Assembly: GCF_020682705.1 (NCBI RefSeq)
Contig: NZ_JAGTTN010000009.1
Location: 62,001-126,000, forward strand
Reading direction: 5' to 3'
DNA from: Microbacterium allomyrinae
GTDB taxonomy: Bacteria > Actinomycetota > Actinomycetes > Actinomycetales > Microbacteriaceae
DNA: 64,000 nucleotides
Positions 16,091-25,191 of the stretch are shown here, piece after piece. Under the pieces are notes generated by a model, which did not search any database, was not told the DNA's origin, and saw only the letters and a program-made list of their open reading frames with translations. How positions within the stretch are numbered: the first letter of the stretch is position 1; every line of letters starts with the position of its first letter. The position numbers and the translations under genes are program-made.

Positions 16091-16537
16091 GTGACGCGCA
16101 CTTACACCCCCAAGGCAGGCGAGACCCAGCGCGACTGGGTCGTCATCGACGCGACCGACGTCGTTCTCGGCCGCCTCGCCTCGCACGCAGCCGTTCTCCT
16201 GCGTGGCAAGCACAAGCCGACCTTCGCCAATCACATCGACACCGGTGACTTCGTCATCATCGTCAATGCCGGCAAGGTGGCCCTCACCGGCCAGAAGCTC
16301 GAGCAGAAGAAGGCGTACCGCCACTCGGGCTACCCGGGCGGTCTCTCGTCGATCACCTATGGCGAGCTCATGGAGAAGAACCCCGTCCGCGCCGTCGAGA
16401 AGGCCGTGCGCGGAATGCTCCCCAAGAACAGCATCGGCCGTCAGCAGCTGACGAAGCTCAAGGTCTACGCAGGTGCCGAGCACCCGCACGGCGCCCAGCA
16501 GCCGAAGACGTACACCTTCGACCAGGTCGCCCAGTAA
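16091..16537 (+). CDS. rplM: 50S ribosomal protein L13
   Basis: This 148-residue protein has the normal L13 length and is an early-assembly protein of the large ribosomal subunit. Recognisable segments are DWVVIDATDVVLGRLASHAA, LLRGKHKPTFANHIDTGDFV, KKAYRHSGYPGGL and AVRGMLPKNSIGRQ. The GTG at 16091 is chosen because it gives the family N terminus VTRTYTPKAGE; the frame is open for some distance upstream. It is followed after 25 bases by rpsI, the universal L13-S9 pair, and shares its promoter at 15923. Confidence 0.98.
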   Translation: MTRTYTPKAGETQRDWVVIDATDVVLGRLASHAAVLLRGKHKPTFANHIDTGDFVIIVNAGKVALTGQKLEQKKAYRHSGYPGGLSSITYGELMEKNPVRAVEKAVRGMLPKNSIGRQQLTKLKVYAGAEHPHGAQQPKTYTFDQVAQ

Positions 16538-16562
16538 GCGCCGGACAGACAAGGACACTCTC

Positions 16563-17042
16563 GTGGCGAACATCGAAGAAACCGAAACCACCAACTTCTC
16601 GACCGAGACCCCGGTCGACGAGACCGTCGTCGTGGCAGAGCGCCCCGTGCTCTCCGTCCCCGGTGCGGCCGTCGGCCGTCGCAAGCAGGCCATCGCCCGC
16701 GTGCGACTGGTCCCCGGCTCGGGCACCATCACCGTCAACGGCCGTGAGTTCGAGGACTACTTCCCGAACAAGCTGCACCAGCAGCTGATCACCGACCCGT
16801 TCACGGTGCTCAACCTCACCGACGCCTACGACGTCATCGTGCGCATCTCGGGCGGTGGCCCCTCGGGACAGGCCGGCGCACTGCGCCTCGGCATCGCCCG
16901 TGCGCTCAACCAGATCGACGAAGAGAACAACCGCCCGACCCTCAAGAAGGCCGGCTTCCTCTCGCGTGACGCGCGCGTCATCGAGCGCAAGAAGGCCGGT
17001 CTCAAGAAGGCCCGCAAGGCGCCGCAGTACTCGAAGCGCTGA
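16563..17042 (+). CDS. rpsI: 30S ribosomal protein S9
   Basis: This 159-residue protein has the typical actinobacterial acidic N-terminal extension (about residues 1-36) before the conserved core. The core shows GRRKQAIARVRLVPGSGTITVNGR, SGGGPSGQAGALRLGIARAL and the basic C terminus ending QYSKR, which reaches into the P site of the ribosome. The start is a GTG 25 bases after rplM. glmM follows after 16 bases, giving the standard actinobacterial order. Confidence 0.98.
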   Translation: MANIEETETTNFSTETPVDETVVVAERPVLSVPGAAVGRRKQAIARVRLVPGSGTITVNGREFEDYFPNKLHQQLITDPFTVLNLTDAYDVIVRISGGGPSGQAGALRLGIARALNQIDEENNRPTLKKAGFLSRDARVIERKKAGLKKARKAPQYSKR

Positions 17043-17058
17043 TCGGATTCCGTTCCGC

Positions 17059-18414
17059 ATGCCGCTCTTCGGCACGGACGGGGTGAGGGGGCTGGCCAAC
17101 GGCCCCCTCACCGCCGATCTTGCACTGTCCCTGGCCCAGGCGACCGCTGTCGTCCTGGGCCAGGGTCGTTCCGCCGAGGCGCGTCGCGCCTCGGGTAAGC
17201 GCCTCACCGCCGTCGTCGCGCGCGATCCGCGCGTGTCGGGAGAATTCCTCTCCGCCGCGGTCGAGGCGGGGCTCGCCTCGTCAGGCGTCGACGTCTTCGA
17301 CGCCGGCGTGCTGCCCACTCCGGCCGCCGCGTTCTTGATCGCCGACATCGACGCCGACTTCGGCGTCATGGTCTCGGCCTCGCACAACCCCGCGCCCGAC
17401 AACGGCATCAAGATCTTCGCGCGCGGCGGCGTCAAGCTGCCCGATGTCGTCGAGCAGCGCATCGAGCACGCGATGTCAGGGCCGAAACTGCAGCCGACCG
17501 GCGCCGCCGTCGGCCGCATCCGCCGGTTCGCCGATGCGGAGGACCGCTACGTCGTGCATCTGCTCGGCTCGCTGCCGCACCGCCTGGATGGGATCCATGT
17601 GGTGCTCGACTGTGCCAATGGTGCGGCATCCGGAGTCTCGCCCGAGACGTTCCGTGACGCCGGCGCCCGCGTCACCGTCATCGGCGCCGACCCCGACGGC
17701 TGGAACATCAACGACGGTGTCGGATCGACCCACCTCGACAAGCTCGCCGAAGCAGTGCTCGCTCACGGTGCCGACATCGGCATCGCCCACGACGGCGATG
17801 CCGACCGCTGCCTCGCCGTCGATTCCGCCGGCGGGATCGTGGACGGCGACCAGATCATGGCGATCCTGGCGGTCTCGATGAAGTCCCGCGGGGCGCTGGT
17901 CGACGACACTCTCGTGACCACGGTGATGAGCAATCTGGGCCTCCACCGTGCGATGGCCGAGCGCGGCATCCATGTCGAGACGACCGCGGTCGGCGACCGG
18001 TACGTGCTCGAGCGCATGAACGAGGGCGGCTACTCCCTCGGCGGTGAGCAGTCGGGCCACGTCATCATGAGCGAGTTCGCCACGACCGGCGACGGCCTGC
18101 TGACCGGCTTGCACCTCGTGGCCGAGATGGCGCGCACCGGCCAGAGCATCGCCGAACTGGCGTCGGTCATGACCGTCTACCCGCAGGTGCTCATCAACGT
18201 GACAGGCGTCGACCGTGAACGGGTCGGCGACGAGATCGTTCAAGATGCCGTCGCCCGTGCATCCGCGGAACTGGGGCTGTCGGGGCGCGTGCTGCTGCGA
18301 CCATCGGGCACCGAGCAGCTCGTGCGCGTCATGGTGGAGGCGACGTCCGAAGGCGACGCCCAGCGTCACGCCGATGCCCTCGCCGGGGTCGTGCGGGACC
18401 GGCTGGCGCTGTAA
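17059..18414 (+). CDS. glmM: phosphoglucosamine mutase
   Basis: This 451-residue enzyme converts glucosamine-6-phosphate to glucosamine-1-phosphate on the way to UDP-GlcNAc, supplying peptidoglycan. It starts MPLFGTDGVRG, the family N terminus, which fixes the ATG although the frame is open upstream inside rpsI. The catalytic phosphoserine loop is SASHNPAPDNGIK (about residue 105), the metal loop is DGDADRCL, the sugar-binding loop is GGEQSGH, and the phosphate-binding loop is RPSGTEQLVRVM. The partner enzyme GlmS is encoded at 33179. Confidence 0.98.
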   Translation: MPLFGTDGVRGLANGPLTADLALSLAQATAVVLGQGRSAEARRASGKRLTAVVARDPRVSGEFLSAAVEAGLASSGVDVFDAGVLPTPAAAFLIADIDADFGVMVSASHNPAPDNGIKIFARGGVKLPDVVEQRIEHAMSGPKLQPTGAAVGRIRRFADAEDRYVVHLLGSLPHRLDGIHVVLDCANGAASGVSPETFRDAGARVTVIGADPDGWNINDGVGSTHLDKLAEAVLAHGADIGIAHDGDADRCLAVDSAGGIVDGDQIMAILAVSMKSRGALVDDTLVTTVMSNLGLHRAMAERGIHVETTAVGDRYVLERMNEGGYSLGGEQSGHVIMSEFATTGDGLLTGLHLVAEMARTGQSIAELASVMTVYPQVLINVTGVDRERVGDEIVQDAVARASAELGLSGRVLLRPSGTEQLVRVMVEATSEGDAQRHADALAGVVRDRLAL

Positions 18415-18430
18415 GCGGAACGGCGCGTGC

Positions 18431-19702
18431 TCAGCGCACGCCGACTCCGACGAGCGTTGCGCCCAGGTCGTCGAGCACCGGTTCCAGCGGCGTCGTCGCG
18501 GGAGCCGTCACGACGACCGAGAGCTTGTCGTCGTAGAGCAGGGCGAAGGTCGACAGCTCGTCGTCGGGCAGGCTCGCGGGCAGCACGATGACCTCCTCGA
18601 GCCGGGCGCCGAGCAGATGGCGGGCACGTGAGAGCCAGGGGACCAGCGTCGCGTAGCCCACGTCGCGAGCGCTCGCAGTGAGAGCATCGTCGTCGGTCGC
18701 CGAGGCATCACGGGCGCGCGAGAGCTGATCACGCACCGACGAGACGAGATCCGCGACCTGCGGCATCCGCTCGCCGACGATCGCAGCATCCGTGACCCTG
18801 TTGCGACTCGCCTCGGTGGCCCGCCGCAGCACGGGCACCCGCACGCGGACTGGTCCGTCTCCGCGCGAGGCGGCGTCGATGGCGGCTGCGACGACGAGGT
18901 CGTTCATCGTCGCGTCGACGGCGGAGGCGGCTTCTTGAACTGCGCCGCCGGGATAGGCGCGAAAGCCGGAATGCACCGTCACGGGCCGTGCCGGGCGGTC
19001 GCGCAGCCGCCGCGTGATGCGGGCGGCCACTCGCCGTGCCCGCCGCGCGACAGGTTTGCGCCAGTATGCGCTCCAGCGGGCCCCAGGAGTGTCGGAGGCA
19101 CCCCACCAGTTCTGCAGCGCCAGGATCGGCAGGGCGCCGGGACGCGGCGCTCGCGAATCGGCGAAGACGGGATCGGCGGTCGGGGGGGCGGTGACGGGCT
19201 TGGACGTCGTGAGCGACGAGAGGAACTTGAGCGTGCGGAGCGCATCGCCGCCGGCGTGATGCATGAGGATGCCGAGCGCGACGCGACCGTCGGTGAGGGG
19301 AGTCACCCGCAGGCGCCAGAGCGGTGCCGTCACATCGAGCGCACCCTCGTCCCAGCCGATGAGGCGGCGAAGCGTCTCGGCCGCGAGCACGTCGTCGTCA
19401 CCGAACCGGACATGCTTGTCCATCTCGACGACCGGCACGGGCACCCACGCCGGAGGCGTGAGCCCCAGAGGCGCACGCTGCAGTCGGAGTCGCGAGTAGG
19501 GGATGCCGCGCGTCGCGGCCTCGATCCATGCGAGGATCGCGGCGCGATCCAGCGCGCCATCCGGCTTTCTCAGGCCGTCGCCGGAGAAGATCGCGACGCC
19601 TTGCATGTGCATGGTCACGAAGGATTCGGTCGTGCCGACGTAGCCTTCTTCCCACACCTGCATGAACTCGGCGTGCGGACGCCGTGAGCTGTATCCGGAC
19701 AT
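18431..19702 (-). CDS. condensation-fold acyltransferase (wax ester synthase/DGAT-like)
   Basis: This 423-residue protein resembles the wax ester synthase/diacylglycerol acyltransferase group and, more distantly, NRPS condensation domains. The catalytic motif HHxxxD appears as MHHAGGDALRTLKF (about residue 148), preceded by APLWRLRVTPL as in the family, with a second lobe containing VDATMNDLVVAAAIDAA. The last residue of the usual HHxxxDG is Ala instead of Gly. It is divergent from the acyl-AMP ligase operon at 19868 and shares its 165-base promoter region. It may pass the acyl chain from the carrier protein of that operon to an alcohol or amine. AAGGGGG precedes the ATG. The acceptor is unknown. 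Confidence 0.7.
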   Translation of the reverse strand: MSGYSSRRPHAEFMQVWEEGYVGTTESFVTMHMQGVAIFSGDGLRKPDGALDRAAILAWIEAATRGIPYSRLRLQRAPLGLTPPAWVPVPVVEMDKHVRFGDDDVLAAETLRRLIGWDEGALDVTAPLWRLRVTPLTDGRVALGILMHHAGGDALRTLKFLSSLTTSKPVTAPPTADPVFADSRAPRPGALPILALQNWWGASDTPGARWSAYWRKPVARRARRVAARITRRLRDRPARPVTVHSGFRAYPGGAVQEAASAVDATMNDLVVAAAIDAASRGDGPVRVRVPVLRRATEASRNRVTDAAIVGERMPQVADLVSSVRDQLSRARDASATDDDALTASARDVGYATLVPWLSRARHLLGARLEEVIVLPASLPDDELSTFALLYDDKLSVVVTAPATTPLEPVLDDLGATLVGVGVR

Positions 19703-19867
19703 GCCGACCCCCTTGAAGAGTGTGCCCTATCCTCGCGGTGTCCTGTTGCAGGCTCGTTAACACTCGGCAACAAGGCTCCCTGGATCGCGTCGAGAGGCCC
19801 TACGATCGGATCAGCTGCCGACGACGCTCAGCTTCGATTCGATCGATTCACGACTCTGGGGGTCGCA

Positions 19868-21613
19868 GTGAACGTTCCGGCAACCTTTCTCGACGCAATG
19901 CGCCGTTCCGCTTCGAGAGTCGGCGACGACCGCGGCATCCGCTTCTACGCCGACGAGAAGAACTCCGTCCGGCTCGGCTATCGGGAACTCGACGAGCGCG
20001 CCCGCGCCCGGGCGAGCGAGCTGAACGATCGCGGGTACGGAGTGGGCGATGTCGCCGTCCTCGGGTTCGAGCCCGGGCTCGGGTTCGTCGAAGCGGTCTA
20101 CGCGGTGCTCTACGCAGGCATGACGATCGCGCCGGTCCCCGTGACCGTCGGACGCAATCCGCAGAGCGTGATCGACCGGATCGCGGCGATCACCACCGAC
20201 GCGGGTGCCCGGATCGCATTGACGGATGCCTCCGCCCGACCTCTGTTCGACGCCGCAGGGCTGTCCGGGGTCGAAGTCGCGGCGCTGCCCGAGCCCCAAC
20301 TCGGGCGCGCCGCGACGTGGAGCCCGCCCGAGATCGATGCGGACAGCATCGCGCTTCTCCAGTACACGTCCGGCTCCACCGGCACGCCCAAGGGCGTGAT
20401 CGTGACGCACGGCAATCTCGTCGCGAACGAGGAGGCGATCGGGGCCACCATCGATGACGGGCCGGATGCCGTCTGGGTCGGCTGGCTGCCGCACTACCAC
20501 GACATGGGTCTCATCGGTCTGCTGTTCCGACCGGTCTACGCGGGTGTCGACTCGGTGCTCACATCGCCGTCGCGATTCCTCCGCAGGCCCCTGCTGTGGC
20601 TGCGCCTCATCACGAAGCACAAGGGCACGTTCACCGTCGCACCCGACTTCGCGTACCGGCTGTGCGCCCAGGTCGTCACCGACGAGCAGCTCGCCGAGCT
20701 CGACCTGTCATCGCTCACGCACATCGTGACGGGGGCCGAGCCGATCAAGACCTCGACCGTCGACCTCTTCGTCGATCGATTCGCAGCGGCGGGGCTCGAC
20801 CCGGCCGCGATGATCCCCGCCTACGGCATGGCCGAGACGACGCTGATCATCTCCGCCGCCTCCGGCCGCCCGGTGCGTGCCATCTCGGCCGACCTCGGCG
20901 CCATCGAACGCGGCGATCTGCTGCCGGCTGCCGACGAGCGTTCGGTCGACCTCGTGCTGTGCGGACCGCCGGTGCCCGGTTCGACCGTGGCGATCGTCGA
21001 CCCTGTCACCCACGTCGCTGTGCCGGATGGGCGCATCGGTGAGATCTGGGTCAACGGACCGAGCGTCACGCATGGCTATTGGGGGCGCCCCGAAGAGACC
21101 GCCGAAGCATACGGTTTCCACCTGCCCGACACCGACAAGACGTTCCTGCGCACCGGCGACCTGGGAGCGATCGTCGACGGCGAAGTCGTCGTCGCGGGCC
21201 GGTTGAAGGACCTCATCATCTCTCACGGGCGCAACGTCTTTCCGCAGGACGTCGAGTCGATCGCATCGGCGGTCGTCGGAACCGATCCGGCTTGCCTCAG
21301 CGCCGCATTCGCGCTCGACGAGCACCAGCCGTCGGAGGTCGGGGTGGCCGTCGAGGTGGACCCGAAGACACTCGCCACTGCCGATGTCGAGGCACTCGTG
21401 CACCGGGTGCGCCGCGACGTGATGGCCGAGTTCGGGCTGCCCAGCGTCGGCATCGCGCTCCTGCGCAAGGGCATGCTCCCGCGCACCACGAGCGGAAAGA
21501 TCCAGCGCCGCCGCGCACGCGCCGAGCTGCTCGACGGGCAGCTGACCCTCGCAGCCATCGACGGCATCACGATCGCGGGCGAACGGCACGAGGTCGACCT
21601 GACGGTGACATGA
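19868..21613 (+). CDS. fatty acyl-AMP ligase
   Basis: This 581-residue adenylate-forming enzyme would activate a fatty acid with ATP and load it on the carrier protein encoded three genes on. Core motifs are YTSGSTGTPKG (about residues 166-176), VGWLPHYHDMGLIG (the motif that marks fatty acyl-AMP ligases rather than CoA ligases), AYGMAETTL, RTGDLGAIVDGEVVV and GRLKDLIISHGRNVFPQDVE. The C-terminal TTSGKIQRR holds the catalytic Lys region. The start is a GTG after GGGGG. The stop overlaps the next ATG (ATGA at 21610-21613). The absence of a CoA-type linker and the neighbouring carrier protein support the ligase call; the chain length is not predictable. Confidence 0.9.
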   Translation: MNVPATFLDAMRRSASRVGDDRGIRFYADEKNSVRLGYRELDERARARASELNDRGYGVGDVAVLGFEPGLGFVEAVYAVLYAGMTIAPVPVTVGRNPQSVIDRIAAITTDAGARIALTDASARPLFDAAGLSGVEVAALPEPQLGRAATWSPPEIDADSIALLQYTSGSTGTPKGVIVTHGNLVANEEAIGATIDDGPDAVWVGWLPHYHDMGLIGLLFRPVYAGVDSVLTSPSRFLRRPLLWLRLITKHKGTFTVAPDFAYRLCAQVVTDEQLAELDLSSLTHIVTGAEPIKTSTVDLFVDRFAAAGLDPAAMIPAYGMAETTLIISAASGRPVRAISADLGAIERGDLLPAADERSVDLVLCGPPVPGSTVAIVDPVTHVAVPDGRIGEIWVNGPSVTHGYWGRPEETAEAYGFHLPDTDKTFLRTGDLGAIVDGEVVVAGRLKDLIISHGRNVFPQDVESIASAVVGTDPACLSAAFALDEHQPSEVGVAVEVDPKTLATADVEALVHRVRRDVMAEFGLPSVGIALLRKGMLPRTTSGKIQRRRARAELLDGQLTLAAIDGITIAGERHEVDLTVT

Positions 21614-23283
21614 CCCCTGCTCCGATCATCGGCGCCGGCGAACTCGCCGCAGCGCTCGACGCGTTCCTCGGCGACCCCGACGACCCGCACGGTCGCCTGC
21701 CCGACACGGTCACGCGGCAGCGTGACAGGGCGTCCGAGCTTCCGGTCGAGGCGATCCGCGCTCTGGACGAGTGGGGGATGCCGCAGCACTACATTCCGCA
21801 GGCATGGGGCGGCGCTCTCGGAGACCTCCTCACCCCTCTTCTGCTGATGCGGACGGTTGCTCGACGTGATGTGACCGCGGCGGTCGGTCACGGCAAGACG
21901 GTGCTCGGGGCGATCTGCGCCTGGGCCGCCGCGGACGGGAGCGCCGCGCACATGGCTGCCATCGTCGGCGCAGGAGACCCCGTCTCGTGGGGTCTGACCG
22001 AGCAGGGACGCGGCAGCGACATCGCGTCCTCGACCACGACGGCGGTCGTCACCGGCAGCGGGATCCGCGTCGACGGGCACAAGTGGCCGATCGGCAACGC
22101 GACCCGCGGGCGGGCAGTCACCGTGCTCGCGCGCACCGACGATCGGCCGGGTCCGCGATCCCTCTCGCTCGTCCTCGTCGACAAGACCGAGGTCGAAAGG
22201 TCGTCGTTGACCTATCGCGCGCGGAGGCCGCTGCACGGCATCCGCGGGGCGGACATCTCGGGGATCGACTTCGCCGCGACCGTCGTGCCCGAGGGCCGGC
22301 TGATCGGCGATCCCGGTCAGGGGATCGAACTGGTCCTCAAGAGTCTCCAGGTGACTCGCACGCTCTGTGCGGCGCTCTCGCTCGGTGCCGGCGATCAGGC
22401 ACTCGAGGCGGTCGCGAGTGCAGCGACTGCCGCGCCCGGCGATGCGGTCGCAGACAGGCTGCTGGCCGAGAGCGTCGCCGATCTTCTGCTGGCCGAGGCG
22501 ATCGCCTTCGCGGGCACACGGATGTTCCACGGTGCCGTCAGCGAGATGGCCCTCGTCAGCGCTTTCGTGAAGGTTCTCGTGCCCGACCTCGTCGACGGCG
22601 TCTTCCGTGAAGCAGGCGAGGCGCTCGGTCCGAGCACCCGGATCGCCGACGGACCGGCGGGCCGGTTCGAGAAGGCCGCCCGCGACAGTCGTGTCGTGGG
22701 GATCTTCGACGGCAATTCGGTCGTGAACCTCAACGTCGTCATCAATGAGTTCCCCAACATCGCGCGGGGCGACGACGAGCCGGCCACAGCGCTCGCCGAT
22801 TTCTCGTTCGGCGTGACTCCGGCGTCGTTCGACATGTCGGGGCTGCGTCTGGTCACGAGGCGAGGCACCTGGCTGCTGCGCGCGCTCCCCGACCTCGTCG
22901 CGCAACTCGACGACGGTCGCACCCATCCCGATGCTGTGAAGTCGGCCGCCCGGATCGCTGCCGAGTGGCGGGTCCTGCGTGCCGAGGTGCGTGATGTGGA
23001 GCGTGCGGCACGTCCGCCCGCATCGCAGTTCATCCTCGCCGAGCGTGTCACCTTCGCGTTCGCCGCCGCGGCCGCCATTGCGGTGCACCTCGCGAACCGT
23101 GACGCCGTGGCCGCGCCTGCCTGGACCGATGACCTTTGGCTGCGAGCCAGTCTCGACCGCATCGCGATGCGGCTGGGCATCGCCTCCGGTGACCTTCCGG
23201 CGCGAGCACTCGGCGATCTCGCGCGGACCGGCTCGGCATCACCCGTGTCGATCCTTCCCCTGTGGTGGACGGAGCAGCGATGA
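21610..23283 (+). CDS. acyl-CoA dehydrogenase family protein (FAD-type, first of a pair)
   Basis: This 557-residue flavoenzyme of the acyl-CoA dehydrogenase fold probably introduces a double bond into an acyl chain held on the carrier protein. The N-terminal helical domain includes IRALDEWGMPQHYIPQAWGG. The flavin and substrate strand motif is WGLTEQGRGSDIASST (family LTEP-xx-GSD), followed by the beta domain and a long C-terminal helical domain with DGNSVVNLNVVINEFPN. It starts inside the stop of the ligase gene and ends in an ATGA overlap with the second dehydrogenase. Adjacent unequal acyl-CoA dehydrogenases often form heterotetramers, and I infer that here. The catalytic base was not located with certainty. 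Confidence 0.85.
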   Translation: MTPAPIIGAGELAAALDAFLGDPDDPHGRLPDTVTRQRDRASELPVEAIRALDEWGMPQHYIPQAWGGALGDLLTPLLLMRTVARRDVTAAVGHGKTVLGAICAWAAADGSAAHMAAIVGAGDPVSWGLTEQGRGSDIASSTTTAVVTGSGIRVDGHKWPIGNATRGRAVTVLARTDDRPGPRSLSLVLVDKTEVERSSLTYRARRPLHGIRGADISGIDFAATVVPEGRLIGDPGQGIELVLKSLQVTRTLCAALSLGAGDQALEAVASAATAAPGDAVADRLLAESVADLLLAEAIAFAGTRMFHGAVSEMALVSAFVKVLVPDLVDGVFREAGEALGPSTRIADGPAGRFEKAARDSRVVGIFDGNSVVNLNVVINEFPNIARGDDEPATALADFSFGVTPASFDMSGLRLVTRRGTWLLRALPDLVAQLDDGRTHPDAVKSAARIAAEWRVLRAEVRDVERAARPPASQFILAERVTFAFAAAAAIAVHLANRDAVAAPAWTDDLWLRASLDRIAMRLGIASGDLPARALGDLARTGSASPVSILPLWWTEQR

Positions 23284-24716
23284 TCACGGCATCCACGCCA
23301 ACGGCGAACATCAGCACCCTCGCGCCCGCCCTCGAACTGGCGCTCGGAAATCCTGCGGCGGGCGGGATGCTGCGCTTCGACGACATCGTTGCCGACGAGG
23401 ACCGATCTCGCGTCACGCGCTCGCTCCGCAGCACGCTGTTCGACGACGCCGGGCTGGGTTCCGCCCTGGTCTCCCCGACTTCGGGCGGGGTCCGGCCCAC
23501 GGCATGGGAGCTCATGGGGGAGCTGCGGGCGCTCTTCCGCCGCGATCCATCGGTCGGGGCAGAGCTCGCCGCGCTTCCGCTGCTCGCCACCGCCGGGATC
23601 TGGACGCACCCTGCGGCGCGTATCGTCGCGCCCACCGTGCTCGCGGGCGGACCGTTGGCCGTCGGGCTCGGACTCGCCCAGGTGGCCGGAATCGGGGACT
23701 CTGTGGACGGGGTCGTCGACCTCATGAGCATCCCGGCCGGTGCCCGGCACGCTCTCGTGAGAACGACGGGGCCCGACCCGCATATGGTGGTGGTCGAGAT
23801 CGACGAGCATGCAGGGTTCGCCGAGACCGGACGACGGCGCACGACCGGGCTCCGCAGCGTTCGCTTCGCCTCGGTCGAGCTGCGAAGGGCGCCGGTGAGA
23901 GCGTCGTGGGCACCCGATGCCGCCGCCGACGAAGAGGCACGGGCGCTCGTCGCCGGTCTGTGGGTCGCGACGGTCGACACCGCCATCCGGATCGCCGTTC
24001 CCTACGCTCAGGGGCGCGGGCTTTATAGCGGCACGGTGTGGGATCTGCCCCACGCGCGCAGTCTCATCGCCGATGCCCGAACCGACCTGCTCATCGCGGA
24101 CGCCATCGTTCTCGCCGCGCTCGACGGCAGCACCGCAACGGCGGCGCTCGAATTGGTGCCCCGGCTCCTCGGCGATGCGATGCGCTCGCTGACGGTGCTC
24201 TTCGGGTCGACGTTCTATGCGCGGGTGGAGCCGTTCGCGGTCTTCGAGACCCTCGTCCGCGACGTCGCGAGCATGAGTCTGCTCCAGATCCGAAGCGACA
24301 GGGTGCCGAGCCCACCCATCGATATACCCGAGACCTCGGGCGCCGTGACGCGCGGACTCGTGCTGGCGGCCGCGAACGAGGTCGCCGCGGGGCCCGTCGC
24401 CGACAGGCTCGCGGCACTCGCCGGACGTGGGGCGCGGCATCCGTCCGACGAGAAGGTCTGGCAGGCGCTCTCCGCGGTCACCGGCCTGTGGGCCGGCGGG
24501 CGCGAGCCGTTGGCGACATCGCTGTGGCTGAACGCGGCGCTCACCCGCCTCGAGATGCGACTGTCACGGCGGCGTGCGGCACTCTCGGACGAGACCATCG
24601 AGGCCGCCATCGCCGATGTCGAGCACTGCGTCGATCACCGACGCGCGCTCACTTTCGACCGGGTCGAGGTCTTTCCGCCTTCGACTTTTCTCGACAACGA
24701 AGGAGCACGATCATGA
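23280..24716 (+). CDS. acyl-CoA dehydrogenase-like protein (second of a pair)
   Basis: This 478-residue protein has a dehydrogenase-like layout but is degenerate. The segment around GIGDSVDGVVDLMSIPAG lacks the LTEP-xx-GSD flavin motif, and the rest shows a beta-domain with GLRSVRFASVELRRAPV and a helical C-terminal half. It is translationally coupled to both neighbours (ATGA at 23280-23283 and at 24713-24716). In mycobacterial steroid and lipid pathways, paired acyl-CoA dehydrogenase genes make alpha2-beta2 enzymes in which one subunit completes the other's active site; that model fits here but is not proven. It could also be a non-catalytic scaffold. Confidence 0.7.
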   Translation: MITASTPTANISTLAPALELALGNPAAGGMLRFDDIVADEDRSRVTRSLRSTLFDDAGLGSALVSPTSGGVRPTAWELMGELRALFRRDPSVGAELAALPLLATAGIWTHPAARIVAPTVLAGGPLAVGLGLAQVAGIGDSVDGVVDLMSIPAGARHALVRTTGPDPHMVVVEIDEHAGFAETGRRRTTGLRSVRFASVELRRAPVRASWAPDAAADEEARALVAGLWVATVDTAIRIAVPYAQGRGLYSGTVWDLPHARSLIADARTDLLIADAIVLAALDGSTATAALELVPRLLGDAMRSLTVLFGSTFYARVEPFAVFETLVRDVASMSLLQIRSDRVPSPPIDIPETSGAVTRGLVLAAANEVAAGPVADRLAALAGRGARHPSDEKVWQALSAVTGLWAGGREPLATSLWLNAALTRLEMRLSRRRAALSDETIEAAIADVEHCVDHRRALTFDRVEVFPPSTFLDNEGARS

Positions 24717-24964
24717 GCACGACGACCACCGAGAACGATGTGCAGGCCTGGCTCGTCGCCCGCATCGTGGCGTACGGGAAGAAGGCCGCCGGCGACTTCT
24801 CGGTCGACACGGACTTCAGTGAGATCGGTCTGGACTCCGTCTATGCCCTCACGCTGTGCGGCGACATCGAGGACGAGTACGACATCGAGATCGACCCCGA
24901 GATCATGTGGGACTACTCCACGATCCGCACGCTCGCCGCGAGACTCGAAGAACTCGGCGCGTAG
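24713..24964 (+). CDS. acyl carrier protein
   Basis: This 83-residue carrier protein has the phosphopantetheine attachment motif FSEIGLDSVYALTL, with the serine in GLDS near residue 42. Acidic helices follow (GDIEDEYDIEIDPEIMWDY), as in carrier proteins of lipid and polyketide systems. The ATG overlaps the stop of the upstream dehydrogenase-like gene (ATGA), and AAGGAG lies before it. It is the last gene of a four-gene operon with a fatty acyl-AMP ligase and two dehydrogenase-like proteins, so it most likely carries the activated chain while it is oxidised and then handed to an acyltransferase. AcpS at 35204 would attach the cofactor. Confidence 0.92.
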   Translation: MSTTTTENDVQAWLVARIVAYGKKAAGDFSVDTDFSEIGLDSVYALTLCGDIEDEYDIEIDPEIMWDYSTIRTLAARLEELGA

Positions 24965-25042
24965 CCTGGGCGCCTTTGTCGCGCACCCCGACACGGCAGG
25001 AAGTCACCATGTGTCCGGGGACGACGCGTCGATTTGAGATTT

Positions 25043-25057
25043 GAGACTCCCAGTCTC
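25043..25057. promoter_or_regulatory. candidate TetR operator
   Basis: GAGACT and AGTCTC flank CCC in an AT-richer pocket between the carrier protein gene and the TetR-type regulator. The location, 135 bases upstream of the regulator start, fits autoregulation. Confidence 0.45.
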
Positions 25058-25191
25058 TAAAGTATCGAAGGTGCGCGGATCGGGGGGTTCCCGCACGACG
25101 CTCGCCGGAGCAGTCTCGAGATCCGGCGGGGCCGGGTCGGGGTGCCGGCGTGTGGGGCGCGGCACCCCGATCGGGTCGTCGAAGGGGTGAA

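Noticed and set aside
22395..24440. 681-codon frame on the minus strand
   Set aside because: It is antisense to the acyl-CoA dehydrogenase-like genes, Arg/Ser-rich and without motifs; typical shadow frame in high-GC DNA.
19868..24964. Complete NRPS or PKS cluster
   Set aside because: No condensation, adenylation for amino acids, ketosynthase or thioesterase domain was found in the neighbouring genes.
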